DNA of 64,000 nucleotides from Opitutaceae bacterium (GCA_019634615.1 JAHCAZ010000003.1:1-64000), one strand, 5' to 3'; positions 8,738 to 19,764 are shown, counted from the first letter of the stretch. The notes: a model not told the origin generated them from the letters alone. Program-made: numbers and translations.

Positions 8738-9685
8738 TCACCGCATCCGCGCGAAGGTCTTCTGCAGGAGCTCCAGGTCGCTGGCGTGCTTGTTCTTCTC
8801 GCGCGTGGCGGCGATGAGCTTCTGCTCGAGGGCGTTCTTGGTCGGGCGCTGCTTGTTCTCGTAGTAGACGCCGAACTTTCCGGGCCAGGGCTCGAGGGCG
8901 AGCTGGAAGGCGGCGAGCTCGTCGGTGGGGTCGTGGCGGGCGGCGTCCTCGGGCGTGCCGTCATTCTTCTTCAGCTCGATGGCCTGGAACGTGCCGCCCT
9001 TGCGCGGGACGGAGGAGTCGAAGGCGCCCTCGAAGAACTCGACGCACTCGGAGAGGATCTCGACCACGGAGAACCCGTCGTGCTGGGCGGCGCGCAGCAT
9101 CATCTCGACCATGTGGTTGACCTGCGTGGCGTGGCTGCGGGCGACGAACGTGGCGCCGCTGTTGATGAGCGTACGCATCGGATTGATCGGCTGGTCGAAG
9201 GCGCCCCAGGGGTCGGTCTTGGACTTGAAGCCGAGCGGCGAGGTCGGGGAGGTCTGCTTCTTCGTCAGGCCGTACACCGAGTTGTCCATAATCACATAGG
9301 TGAGGCGCGGGTTCTTGCGCGCGGTGTGGACCAGGTGATTTCCGCCGATGGAGAAGCCGTCGCCGTCGCCGCCGAAGACGAAGACGTGGAGGTCATCGCC
9401 GCCGAGGCTGATGCCGGCGGCGAAGGGCAGGGCGCGGCCGTGGATGTAGTGGCCGCCGTGGCTGTTGACGAAGTACGGAAAACGCGAGGAGCAGCCGATG
9501 CCGGCGAAGGTGACGATCTTCTCCTGCGGGTAGTTCAGCTTTTCCAGGACCTTGTAGAACGCGGCCAGCACGGCGAAGTCGCCGCAGCCGGGGCACCACG
9601 TGGGGTGGTCTGCGGTGAGGACCTTCTTGGTGAGCGGAGCGCGGGGCGCGGTGGCGGCCGGGGCGGGGGTGGCGGAGGCGGACAT
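8738..9685 (-). CDS. korB: 2-oxoacid:ferredoxin oxidoreductase, beta subunit
   Basis: The thiamine-pyrophosphate subunit of a 2-oxoglutarate/2-oxoacid:ferredoxin oxidoreductase, which converts a 2-oxoacid and CoA to acyl-CoA with reduced ferredoxin. The 315-residue product has the hallmark 'HPTWCPGCGDFAVLAAFYKVL' and the TPP/Mg motif 'GGDGDGFSIGGNH' followed by 'YVIMDNSVYGLTKKQTSPTSP'. The MSASATP start at 9685 leaves a 38-nt gap to korA. It is the distal gene of a two-gene operon with korA. The exact substrate (2-oxoglutarate versus other 2-oxoacids) is from family resemblance. Confidence 0.92.
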   Translation of the reverse strand: MSASATPAPAATAPRAPLTKKVLTADHPTWCPGCGDFAVLAAFYKVLEKLNYPQEKIVTFAGIGCSSRFPYFVNSHGGHYIHGRALPFAAGISLGGDDLHVFVFGGDGDGFSIGGNHLVHTARKNPRLTYVIMDNSVYGLTKKQTSPTSPLGFKSKTDPWGAFDQPINPMRTLINSGATFVARSHATQVNHMVEMMLRAAQHDGFSVVEILSECVEFFEGAFDSSVPRKGGTFQAIELKKNDGTPEDAARHDPTDELAAFQLALEPWPGKFGVYYENKQRPTKNALEQKLIAATREKNKHASDLELLQKTFARMR

Positions 9686-9723
9686 GGTGATTGCGGATGG
9701 CAGATTGCGGATACCGGGTTGGC

Positions 9724-11595
9724 TCAAGCGCGCGGCGCCGCGAGGACGCTGTGGCTGCGCGCGCCGGTCTTGATGGTCGTGAGGCCGAGGTTCTTCGCGA
9801 CGCGCTCGACGATCTCGCTGACGCGGAAGGTGAGGCCGTCGGTCTTGGTGATGCTCTGGATCTTGGGATCGCAGAACCTGGCGCGGAGGAGGGTGGTCAG
9901 CTGGCCGTGGCCGTAAAGGCCCTCGTCGTTGATCTCGACGACGCGCACGTGCTGGTACTTCGCGAAGATCTGCTCGAGACCGTTGTCGAGAGGATGGATG
10001 TGGCGGATTTGCAGGTGGCCGACCTTGACGCCGGAGGCCTGGAGGCGGCCGACGGCCTCGTGGATCGGGCCGTAAGTGCAGCCCCAGCCGACGAGGAGGA
10101 GGTCGCCCTCCTGGTCGCCGAACACCTCGGGCGCAGCGTAGGTGTTGGCGACGGCTTTGATCTTCTCGCGGCGCTTGGCGGTCATCTGCGCGTGGAGCGC
10201 GGGGTTGGCGGTCGGGTGGCCGAGTTCGTCGTGCTCGAGGCCGGTGACAATCGGGTATTTGCCGGAACCCATGATCGCGCCCGGGGGCGCATGGCGCGTG
10301 GGCGTGTCGAGCGGGTAGGGCTTGAAGGCGGCGTCGCGCGGGGTGCGGTCGGGCTTGGCCTCGACCATGAGTTTCGGGAGATCGGGCTCGTCGAAGGCCT
10401 CGATGCGGGTGGCGAGAGCCTGGTCGCTGAGGATGATGACCGGCGTGCTGAACTCGCGGGCGATGCGGGCGGCCTCGAGCGAAATGTAGAAGCAGTCCTC
10501 GACCGTGGCAGGGGCGAGCACCACGCGGGGGGCGTCGCCGTGGCTGCCGTAGATGGCCTGCATCAGGTCGCTCTGCTCGATGTTGGTGGGGAGACCGGTC
10601 GACGGGCCGCCGCGCTGGATGTTCACGACGATCAGCGGGATCTCCGCCATGACGGCCCAGCCGAGGGCCTCGGCCTTGAGCGATAGGCCGGGGCCGGAAC
10701 TGCCGGTGATGGCAAGGTTGCCGCTGTACGAGAAGCCGAGGGCGGTGGAGATGGCGGCGATCTCATCCTCGCACTGCACGAAGATGCCGCCGTACTTCGG
10801 CAGCTCGGTGCGGAGCGTCTCCATGATGGAGGACCACGGGGTGATCGGGTAGGCGGCGCCGTAGCGGACGCCGGCGGCGATCAGGCCGTAGCTGATGGCG
10901 GAGTTGCCATCGGTCGTCACCTGCGGGCGCGCGCCCGGGGCGGGCGCGGGCTCCTCGAGGCGGTAAAGGCACTGCTGGAGGTTCTCAGCGGGGTAGGCGT
11001 AGCCGGCGTCGAAGGCGAGGAGAGCGTTGCGCACGATGTCCTCGTTCTTGCCGCCGAAGCGCTCCTTGATGAGCTGCGTGAGCTTGGCGACGTTGAGGTC
11101 GAACATGCGGGCGAGGAGGCCGAGCACGTAGATGTTCTTGCCCTTTTCCTTGGCCGAACCGCCCACGGCTTCGACCGTGGCGGAGGTGAAGGGTACGCCG
11201 ACGGCGGTGACCTCGTGGTCGTCGGGGTTGGGCTGGACGTGATCCGAGTCGTACAGCAACACGCCGCCTGGGCGGAGCGAGGCGCGGTGGTGCTCGTAGC
11301 TGTGCTGGTAGAACGCGACGAGGACGTCGGCGCGGTCGCCGGCCGACAGGATGTCGCCGGTGCCCATGCGCACCTGGAAGATGGACGGGCCGCCCGAGAT
11401 CGTGGACGGGATCGTCATGTACGTCATGACCTCCTGGGCGGAGCGGCCGGCGAGGCGGGCGAGGAAGCCGCCGACGGCCTGGATGCCGTCCTGCGAGTTG
11501 CCGGCGAGACGGATGACGACGTCGTTGAGGGAACGGGGGGCTCCGGCGGCGGACTTGCTGCCTTCCGGGGTGGCGGAGGAGGAGTTGCTGACCAT
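9724..11595 (-). CDS. korA: 2-oxoacid:ferredoxin oxidoreductase, gamma-alpha fused subunit
   Basis: The 623-residue partner of korB. The N-terminal about 190 residues are the gamma domain ('AGNSQDGIQAVGGFLARLAG'). The remainder is the alpha domain, with 'NSAISYGLIAAGVRYGAAYPITPWSS', 'QCEDEIAAISTALGFSYSG' and 'TGSSGPGLSLKAEALGWAV', typical of the pyrimidine-binding region. This gamma-alpha fusion is the KorA arrangement of 2-oxoglutarate synthase. I chose the ATG at 11595 because upstream codons are not conserved in character. It can feed reduced ferredoxin to anaerobic metabolism or run the TCA step without the dehydrogenase complex. Confidence 0.93.
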   Translation of the reverse strand: MVSNSSSATPEGSKSAAGAPRSLNDVVIRLAGNSQDGIQAVGGFLARLAGRSAQEVMTYMTIPSTISGGPSIFQVRMGTGDILSAGDRADVLVAFYQHSYEHHRASLRPGGVLLYDSDHVQPNPDDHEVTAVGVPFTSATVEAVGGSAKEKGKNIYVLGLLARMFDLNVAKLTQLIKERFGGKNEDIVRNALLAFDAGYAYPAENLQQCLYRLEEPAPAPGARPQVTTDGNSAISYGLIAAGVRYGAAYPITPWSSIMETLRTELPKYGGIFVQCEDEIAAISTALGFSYSGNLAITGSSGPGLSLKAEALGWAVMAEIPLIVVNIQRGGPSTGLPTNIEQSDLMQAIYGSHGDAPRVVLAPATVEDCFYISLEAARIAREFSTPVIILSDQALATRIEAFDEPDLPKLMVEAKPDRTPRDAAFKPYPLDTPTRHAPPGAIMGSGKYPIVTGLEHDELGHPTANPALHAQMTAKRREKIKAVANTYAAPEVFGDQEGDLLLVGWGCTYGPIHEAVGRLQASGVKVGHLQIRHIHPLDNGLEQIFAKYQHVRVVEINDEGLYGHGQLTTLLRARFCDPKIQSITKTDGLTFRVSEIVERVAKNLGLTTIKTGARSHSVLAAPRA

Positions 11596-11781
11596 GGGGA
11601 GGGGAAACTTGGCGTTGGGGCTGGATCCCGTCAAACGACCGACCCGGGTCCCGGCGGGGCGAGATTTGTGCCTAAACCCCAAGCGTGGGCACGGCGTCAG
11701 AGGGCGGCCTATTAGCGCGGGTCTACGGCGAGGGGCGGGGGTTGAGGGAAACTTCTTTTGTCCGGTGCGGGCGTGATCGCG

Positions 11782-13980
11782 TCAGGCGTCGTAGAACGAC
11801 CGCAATTCCGCATCCGTCCGGCGCAGGCGGAGGGCAAGGGAGCGGGCGAGGCGGGCGAAGACCTTGACGCCGATGACGGGCTGGGCGCGCGACATCTCGT
11901 CGAACCGGGCGCGGGAGATCACGAAGAGGTCCACGGGGGTCGTGGCGATGGCGTCGGCCGAGCGCGCGCCGCGGTCGAGGAAGGCGATCTCGCCGAAAAA
12001 ATTCCCGCGACCGAAGCTGGCGAGGTTGTGGTAGGTGCCGCCGAGCGGCAGCACGATGCGCACGATGCCGCGGCGGATCAGGAACAGCTCATCCGCCATG
12101 TCGCCCGCCTTGAAGATGGCTTCGCCGGCGGCGCAGGTGCGCGTGACAGCACAGCTCTCGAGCGCGGCGAGAGTGTGGTCGGCCTCGAACTCGCGGCAGA
12201 GGTCGAATTCCGCGAGGGCAAGCGGGGCTTCGCCCGTGGTGCCCGCGGGCCGCAGATCGGCGATCAGCCGGTCCTCCGCCCATTGCAGCGCGTCGTCGAA
12301 CGTCTCGAACTTCCGCTGGGTGCCGCCGTAGCCCAGCTTGCCCACCTGGTCAAAGTACTCGCGCAGCTCCCGGCGGGCGGGCAGGCGGCTGAAAAGCAGC
12401 CCGCCGCCGCGCTCGGCGAGGTCGGTCTCGAACTCGGCGAAGAGGTGCGCGGCCGTGTAATCCATCGCGGTCACGCGGCGCAGGTCGAGGATCAGCCAGC
12501 GGCATTGGCGCAGGTCGGCCGCGAGCTCGGTGCGCAGCTGGTCGGTCGTGCCAAAGAACAGGCTGCCCTGGAGCTCGCACACCGTGATCTGCGCGCCGTG
12601 CTGCTCGAGGAGCGCCTGCTCCGCGGGCGGACGGTGCTGGGTGGACGACATGCGGTTGCCGGCGGCCTTGCGCCGAATGACCGAGCCGCGGATCTGCTCG
12701 CGAATGAACAGCAGCATCGCGAGCCCGACGCCCGCGCCCGCGGCGGCGATGAGGTTCACGGCGACGGCGGTGACGATGACCGTCGCGATGACGGCGAAAT
12801 CGAGCATGGTGGATTTCTGTCGCAGCAGCCGGAAGCTGCCCCAGTCGAACATCCGCACCGCCACCACGATCAGGATGCCGGCCAGTGCGGCCACCGGGAC
12901 CCAGGCGATCCATTGGCCGAGGAGCAGGGCGGCGAGGAGGACGAAGGCGCCCTCGAGCATGCCGGACCACCGCGTGCGGCCGCCGCTCTCCACGCTGACG
13001 AGCGTGGCGCCCATGGTGCCGGCGCCGGGCATGCCGCCGAGGCAGGCCGAGACGAGGTTGCCCGCGCCCTGGCCGATGAGGGTGCGGTTGGAGTCGTGCC
13101 GGCTGCGCGTGAGCGAGTCCACGACCACGCAGGTCTTCAGCGTGTCGACCGAGAGCAGCACCGACAACGTGAGCGCGGGCACCGCCAGCGCCGGCAGGTC
13201 GCCCCAGCGCAGGGCGGCGAGGGCTGGCCAGGTGGCGGTGAGGCCGGAAAGCAGGCTGCCCGGGCCTTCACCGACCGGGCCGATCACGAGCGGGTTGGCC
13301 GTCACGGTGAGCAGTTCGGGCCGGAACTGGCCGACGCCGAAATACGCCAGCAATCCGGCGGCGAGCCCGAGGATGGTGGCGGGCACGGCGCGGGTGAGCT
13401 TGGGCGCGAGGAGGACGCCGGCGATCGTAACCGCGCCGACGATCATGGCCGGAGCCGACCAGAGGGCCGGGGCGGCGAGGTGCTTGCCCGGCAGGCCGAG
13501 GAACTTCGGCACCTGGCTCAGGAAGATGAGCACGCCGACGCCGCTCAGGTAGCCGGAGACCACGGGGTACGGGATGTACTTGATCAGGCGTCCGCCGCCG
13601 ACGAGTCCGTACGCCAGCTGGAGCGCGCCCGACAGGACGGCGACGAGCGCGAGCAGCACGAGGATGCGTTCCGGCGTCACGGCGTGATCGCCCGCGGCGA
13701 GCAAACCGGTGGCGAGCGAGGCGAGCACTGCGCCGGCCGGGGCGCACGGGGCGGAGATCAGCCGCGGGGCCCCGCCGATGAGCGCAGCCACGATACCCAG
13801 CACGATCGCGCCGACGATCCCGGTGCGCACGCCGTGGCTCGTGTACTCGGGCCCCAGCAGCGCATAGACCGCGACGCCGTACGCGATCGACGACGGCAGC
13901 GCCACGAGCATCGCCGCAAACCCGCCCCAAACCTCACCGGCCCAGCGGCGCGACGGTGCGGTGGAATCATCCCTATTCAT
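11782..13980 (-). CDS. SulP-family anion transporter with STAS and cyclic-nucleotide-binding domains
   Basis: Membrane transporter of 732 residues. Residues about 20-430 are the SulP core of multiple membrane helices ('AGEVWGGFAAMLVALPSSIAYG', 'SGYLSGVGVLIFLSQVP'). A STAS domain follows (about 470-580, 'WLILDLRRVTAMDYTAAHLF'), with threonine-alanine replacing the usual Ser-Ser/Thr site. The C terminus is a cNMP-binding domain ('DELFLIRRGIVRIVLP', 'GNFFGEIAFLDRGARSADAIA'). The anion may be sulfate, bicarbonate or another; it is not decidable here. ATG 13980 is preferred to a GTG at 14007. It is last in a run with pap and adk. Confidence 0.9.
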   Translation of the reverse strand: MNRDDSTAPSRRWAGEVWGGFAAMLVALPSSIAYGVAVYALLGPEYTSHGVRTGIVGAIVLGIVAALIGGAPRLISAPCAPAGAVLASLATGLLAAGDHAVTPERILVLLALVAVLSGALQLAYGLVGGGRLIKYIPYPVVSGYLSGVGVLIFLSQVPKFLGLPGKHLAAPALWSAPAMIVGAVTIAGVLLAPKLTRAVPATILGLAAGLLAYFGVGQFRPELLTVTANPLVIGPVGEGPGSLLSGLTATWPALAALRWGDLPALAVPALTLSVLLSVDTLKTCVVVDSLTRSRHDSNRTLIGQGAGNLVSACLGGMPGAGTMGATLVSVESGGRTRWSGMLEGAFVLLAALLLGQWIAWVPVAALAGILIVVAVRMFDWGSFRLLRQKSTMLDFAVIATVIVTAVAVNLIAAAGAGVGLAMLLFIREQIRGSVIRRKAAGNRMSSTQHRPPAEQALLEQHGAQITVCELQGSLFFGTTDQLRTELAADLRQCRWLILDLRRVTAMDYTAAHLFAEFETDLAERGGGLLFSRLPARRELREYFDQVGKLGYGGTQRKFETFDDALQWAEDRLIADLRPAGTTGEAPLALAEFDLCREFEADHTLAALESCAVTRTCAAGEAIFKAGDMADELFLIRRGIVRIVLPLGGTYHNLASFGRGNFFGEIAFLDRGARSADAIATTPVDLFVISRARFDEMSRAQPVIGVKVFARLARSLALRLRRTDAELRSFYDA

Positions 13981-14002
13981 GGGGCCGGGCACCCTGGCCT
14001 TG

Positions 14003-14019
14003 GTCACGTGTTACGTGAC
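14003..14019. promoter_or_regulatory. Short palindrome between pap and the SulP gene
   Basis: GTCACGT at 14003-14009 and ACGTGAC at 14013-14019 form a perfect 7-nt inverted repeat with a 3-nt centre. It lies 23 nt upstream of the SulP start and 29 nt after the pap stop, a position suited to an operator or small hairpin. No protein can be assigned. Confidence 0.45.
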
Positions 14020-14025
14020 AAAGAC

Positions 14026-14044
14026 GGGGGTGGGGGTGGGTGGG
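14026..14044 (+). other. G-quadruplex-forming run
   Basis: Four G runs of 5, 5, 3 and 3 nucleotides separated by single thymines on the plus strand, matching the strongest class of parallel quadruplex motifs. The neighbouring genes are transcribed from the other strand, so the G-rich strand is the template strand. Confidence 0.7.
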
Positions 14045-14048
14045 TCGG

Positions 14049-15551
14049 TCAGAGGGCTTCCTCGAGGCGTTGGACGATGGTCTTCAGGATCTGCACGCGG
14101 GCGAAGAGCTTGTCGTTGCCGGCGACGAGGGTCCACGGGGCGAAGGGCGTGCTGCAGCGGGCGACCATGTCGTCGACCGCGGCGGCGTAGAGCGGGGTCT
14201 TCTCGCGGTTGCGCCAGTCCTCGTCGGTGATCTTGTACTGCTTGTAATCTACGGTCTGGCGCTCCTTGAAGCGGCGGAGCTGCTCCTCGGGGCTGATGTG
14301 GATCCAGAACTTGTGGACGATGTTGCCGTGGTCATTGAGCTGCGACTCGAAGTCGACGATCTCCTCGTAGGCGCGGCCCCACTGCTCGGGCGTGGCGAAC
14401 TTCTCCACGCGCTCGACGAGGACGCGGCCGTACCAGGAGCGGTCGAAGATCGTCGTGGTGCCGTCGCGCGGGAGGTGGCGCCAGAAGCGCCAGAGGTAGT
14501 GCTGGGCGCGCTCCTCGTCGGTGGGGGCGGCGATGCCGACCACGCGGTAGAGGCGCGGGTCCATGGCCTGGGTGACGCGGCGGATGGCGCTGCCCTTGCC
14601 GGCGGCGTCCCAGCCCTCGAACACGAGCACCATCGAGCGTTTCTTCTCGTAGGCGGTCCAGGCGAGCTTCGCGAGGCGGGCCTGCTGGTCCTTCAACTGC
14701 TCGTCGTACTCGGCCTCGGTGAGCTTCTGCTTCAGGTTGACGTGGGAGAGGACCGAGTTCGCCTTCTGCAGCGTGCGCGGCTTCGGCACCGGGGTCGGTG
14801 CGGCCTTGGCGGCCGGGGCGGGGGCGAGCTTGGCCTTGGCGGCGGCGATGGTGGCGAGCTTGAGCCGGGTGTTGATCGCGTTGAGGAGGACGCGGCCGGC
14901 GGTGTGCTCGCGGTAGCGGCGGTCGGTGGCCTCGATCACGTGCCAGGGGGCGGCGAGGGTGTCGGTGTGGCGCAGGGCGCGGCCGGAGATCTTGGTGAAG
15001 CGGTCGTAGAGTTTGAAGTGTTTCCAGTCGTCCGGGGCGATGCGGCCGTCGCGCTCGAGCTTCTTGAGGCGCGCCTTCTGGGCGTCCTTCGGCAGGTGGA
15101 GCCAGAACTTGACGATGAGGGCGCCCTCGGCGGCGAGCATCTTCTCGAAGGCGACGATCCGGTCGAGCGCGGCCTCGAACCTCCGGCCCTTGATCTTGTG
15201 GTAGACGCGGCGGATGATGGGATCGGTGTACCACGAGCCGAAGAGGATCCCGATGCGACCGCGGCCGGGGAGGGCGCGCCAGAAGCGCCAGTAGGCGGGC
15301 CGCTCGCGCTCCTCGTCGCTCGCCGCCCAGAAGGCGTGGGTGCTGACCCCGCGGGGATCGAGCCATTCGTTGAGGCGGTGGACGAGGTCGCCCTTGCCCG
15401 CCCCGTCGGCGCCGGACACGACCACGATGACCGGGAACTTCTGGTTGCGGAGCTGGAAGTGAGCCTGGAGGAGGCTCGAGCGGAGCTTGGGAATCGCGCG
15501 TTCGTAGCGGGCTTCCGAGAGGGTGCGACCGAGTTCGGCGTTTTTGAACAT
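14049..15551 (-). CDS. pap: Polyphosphate:AMP phosphotransferase (two-domain PPK2, class II)
   Basis: Phosphorylates AMP to ADP using polyphosphate. The 500-residue protein holds two tandem PPK2 kinase domains. The first has P-loop 'GADGAGKG' at residues 47-54 and the second 'GWDAAGKGS' at 313-321 with the lid/catalytic 'FDRSWYGRVLVERVE'. An Ala/Pro/Lys-rich linker (about 235-262) separates them. This tandem layout and length match polyphosphate:AMP phosphotransferases, whose C-terminal domain is the catalytic one; single-domain PPK2 enzymes are about 270-300 residues. It follows the adenylate kinase gene by 32 nt in the same direction, so the two are likely co-expressed. Confidence 0.9.
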   Translation of the reverse strand: MFKNAELGRTLSEARYERAIPKLRSSLLQAHFQLRNQKFPVIVVVSGADGAGKGDLVHRLNEWLDPRGVSTHAFWAASDEERERPAYWRFWRALPGRGRIGILFGSWYTDPIIRRVYHKIKGRRFEAALDRIVAFEKMLAAEGALIVKFWLHLPKDAQKARLKKLERDGRIAPDDWKHFKLYDRFTKISGRALRHTDTLAAPWHVIEATDRRYREHTAGRVLLNAINTRLKLATIAAAKAKLAPAPAAKAAPTPVPKPRTLQKANSVLSHVNLKQKLTEAEYDEQLKDQQARLAKLAWTAYEKKRSMVLVFEGWDAAGKGSAIRRVTQAMDPRLYRVVGIAAPTDEERAQHYLWRFWRHLPRDGTTTIFDRSWYGRVLVERVEKFATPEQWGRAYEEIVDFESQLNDHGNIVHKFWIHISPEEQLRRFKERQTVDYKQYKITDEDWRNREKTPLYAAAVDDMVARCSTPFAPWTLVAGNDKLFARVQILKTIVQRLEEAL

Positions 15552-15583
15552 GGCGGAGCGGAGTTGAAGGTGGAGTTTGAGGT

Positions 15584-16987
15584 TTAGGCCTTGGGGGCGA
15601 AGGTGCGGACCGCCTTCAGGCAGCGGGCGCTGATGTCGGCGAGGGCGCCCTCGCCGTCGATCTCGTGGAGCAGGCCGGCCCGGCGGTAGTAGTCGATGAG
15701 GGGCTCGGTCTGGCCGTGGAAGGTGACGAGGCGGGCGCGGACGGTGTTGGGATTGTCGTCGGCGCGCTGGTAGAGCTCGCCGCCGCAGCCGTCGCAGACC
15801 CCGGGCTTGTGCGGCGGCTTGAACTGGAGGTGGTAGGGCGCCTGGCACTGGCGGCAGATCAGGCGGCCGGAGAGGCGGGAGACGATGGCCTCGTCGGAGA
15901 CGTTGATGTAGAGGACGCCGGAGAGGCGGCGGTTGAGCCGGGCGGCCATGTCCATGAGGGCGGCCGCCTGGGGCAGCGTGCGCGGGAAGCCGTCGAGCAC
16001 GAAGCCGACATGCGTGTCGGGCCGGGCCAGGCGCTCCTCGACCATGGCCTCGGTGACGTCGTCGGGGACGAGTTCGCCCCGGTCCATGTAGGTGCGGGCG
16101 AGGCGGCCGAGCTCCGTGTTGTTCTTCAGGTTCTCGCGGAAGAGGTCGCCGGTGGCGATGTGGGGCAGCTTGAGCTCGGCGCAGAGTTTCTCGGCCTGCG
16201 TGCCCTTGCCCGAGCCGGGCCCGCCGAGGAGAACGAGGTCGAGGCTGGCGCGGGCCAAGTGGGCGGGCAGCTGGGCAATCTGCTCGGCGGCGATGACGGG
16301 GGCGGCCTCCTCCCGGGTGGTGAAACGGGCGGTGCCCTGCGCGACGGCGGCGACGAACCCGGCCAACCGGGCGCCGACGTCCGCGGTCGTGCCGCTGCCG
16401 TCGATGACGGCGAGGCGGCGTTGGTCGGCGAAGTACTCGAGGAGCGGGCCGGTGGTGCGGTGAAAGACCCGGAGGCGGGTGCTGATGAGCGCCGGGGTGT
16501 CGTCGGCGCGCTGGTAGAGCTCGCCCCCGCAGAGGTCGCACCTGCCGGCGACCTTGGGCGGATGGAGGGTGCGGTGCCAGGGGGCCTGGCACTGGCGGCA
16601 GATGAGGCGGCCGGAGAGGCGGCGGACGATCTCCTCGTCGGCCACGCGCAGGTAGATGACCGCGTCGAACGAGAGGTTGTAGCGCGCCAGCAGGGCATCG
16701 AGGAACCGTGCCTGGTAGGCGGTGCGCGGGAAACCGTCGAATAGGATGCCCTGCGCGGCGGGGTGCTGCTCGCACCACTCCTCGATCATGGCGTCCACGA
16801 CCTCGTCGGGCACGAGTTCGCCCTGTTCCATGTAGCGGCGGGCGAGGATGCCAAGGGCCGAGCGCGTCTTGAGGTGATGGCGGAAGAGGTCGCCGGTGGC
16901 GACGTGACTCAGGTTGAAGCGCTGGCAGAGCGCTGCGGCATGGGTGCCTTTACCGACACCTGACGGACCGATGAGGGCGAGGTTCAT
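15584..16987 (-). CDS. adk: Tandem-fused adenylate kinase (two complete domains)
   Basis: A 467-residue protein made of two adenylate kinase domains; normal adenylate kinases have about 215. Domain 1 has P-loop 'GPSGVGKGT' (7-15), 'DGFPRT' (84-89) and a zinc-type lid with Cys130, Cys133, Cys150, Cys153. Domain 2 has 'GGPGSGKGT' (255-263), 'DGFPRT' and lid cysteines 378, 381, 398, 401. All key residues are kept in both halves, so both may be active. It interconverts 2 ADP with ATP and AMP. It is first in the adk-pap-SulP run; paired with pap it would turn polyphosphate and AMP into ATP. Confidence 0.9.
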   Translation of the reverse strand: MNLALIGPSGVGKGTHAAALCQRFNLSHVATGDLFRHHLKTRSALGILARRYMEQGELVPDEVVDAMIEEWCEQHPAAQGILFDGFPRTAYQARFLDALLARYNLSFDAVIYLRVADEEIVRRLSGRLICRQCQAPWHRTLHPPKVAGRCDLCGGELYQRADDTPALISTRLRVFHRTTGPLLEYFADQRRLAVIDGSGTTADVGARLAGFVAAVAQGTARFTTREEAAPVIAAEQIAQLPAHLARASLDLVLLGGPGSGKGTQAEKLCAELKLPHIATGDLFRENLKNNTELGRLARTYMDRGELVPDDVTEAMVEERLARPDTHVGFVLDGFPRTLPQAAALMDMAARLNRRLSGVLYINVSDEAIVSRLSGRLICRQCQAPYHLQFKPPHKPGVCDGCGGELYQRADDNPNTVRARLVTFHGQTEPLIDYYRRAGLLHEIDGEGALADISARCLKAVRTFAPKA

Positions 16988-17230
16988 GGGGAGGGGCGGG
17001 GTTCGGGGAACGCAGCAGGGAGTTCGATTGCCGCGGTGCGGGCGCGGCCGGGCGGGGCAGCGAGACGGCGGGGTCCTCCGGGGTCGCGGAGGGCAACGGC
17101 ACACGGGGTAAAGTGTCCGGAAAGGTTCGTTGGCGGGCGCAGTATGGCAGAAAATGCGGCGTTTGGCTTCGCATTTCTTGGCCAGGGCCGGCCGGCCGAC
17201 TGCGCGGATCTTGCGGTGGGGCGGCCCTGC

Positions 17231-19117
<1,887 letters not shown>

Positions 19118-19262
19118 GGAAAGCGGTCGCCGGGCTGCGACCCCAATCTAGTGGGGGATTTACCCGGTGCGGGCGGACTTTGCCGTCGCGGGTTTACTTT
19201 TCGGCGGGGCGGGCTACACTCGCGGAGTCAGCGCAAGCCCAGTCCAACCCCAATCGTCAACC

Positions 19263-19269
19263 AAGGAGG
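19263..19269 (+). promoter_or_regulatory. Strong Shine-Dalgarno site of the YbaK-type gene
   Basis: AAGGAGG placed 4 nt before the ATG at 19274. It settles that start and is notable because most monocistronic starts in the window show no such motif. Confidence 0.85.
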
Positions 19270-19273
19270 ACAT

Positions 19274-19738
19274 ATGCCAGCGAACAAAGTCAGGGCATTC
19301 CTGGACAGCCGTGGCGTGAAGTACGTGACGATCCGGCATTCGCCGGCGTTCACGGCCGCGGAGGTTGCCGCGTCGGCCCACGTGGCCGGGCGCGATTTCG
19401 CGAAGACCGTGATGGTGTGGATCGGCGGCCACCTGGCGATGGTCGTCCTGCCGGCGAGCCGGCGCATCGTGCTCCACGACCTGCGCGAGCTGCTCGAGTC
19501 GCCGGAGGCGCGCCTCGCGACCGAGGCCGAGTTCCGCGACGATTTCCCCGACTGCGAATTGGGCGCGATGCCGCCGTTCGGCAACCTGTACGGGCTCCCC
19601 GTGTTCGTCGCGGCCAGCCTCGCGGCGGAGAAGGAGATCGCGTTCAACGCCGGCTCGCACACCGAGATCATCAAGATGGCCTATGCCGACTTCGAGGATC
19701 TCGTGAAGCCGACCGTGCTGGAGTTCATCACGAGTTAG
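19274..19738 (+). CDS. YbaK/ProX-type aminoacyl-tRNA deacylase domain protein
   Basis: A 154-residue single-domain protein of the YbaK/EbsC family, which hydrolyses wrongly charged tRNAs such as Cys- or Ala-tRNA(Pro). It has the conserved lysine segment 'RDFAKTVMVWIGGHLAMVVLPAS', the acidic 'LATEAEFRDDFPDCELGAMPPFGNLYGLPVF' block and 'IAFNAGSHTEIIKM', the core surface of the active site. Its start is fixed by a strong Shine-Dalgarno site. It stands alone between the divergent kinase and a repeat. The tRNA specificity cannot be assigned by eye. Confidence 0.88.
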   Translation: MPANKVRAFLDSRGVKYVTIRHSPAFTAAEVAASAHVAGRDFAKTVMVWIGGHLAMVVLPASRRIVLHDLRELLESPEARLATEAEFRDDFPDCELGAMPPFGNLYGLPVFVAASLAAEKEIAFNAGSHTEIIKMAYADFEDLVKPTVLEFITS

Positions 19739-19764
19739 CCGGGAAGGCAGGCGGGTAATCGGAT

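Noticed and set aside
14005..14007. GTG start for the SulP transporter
   Set aside because: It overlaps the palindrome and adds nine non-conserved residues; the ATG at 13980 is preferred.
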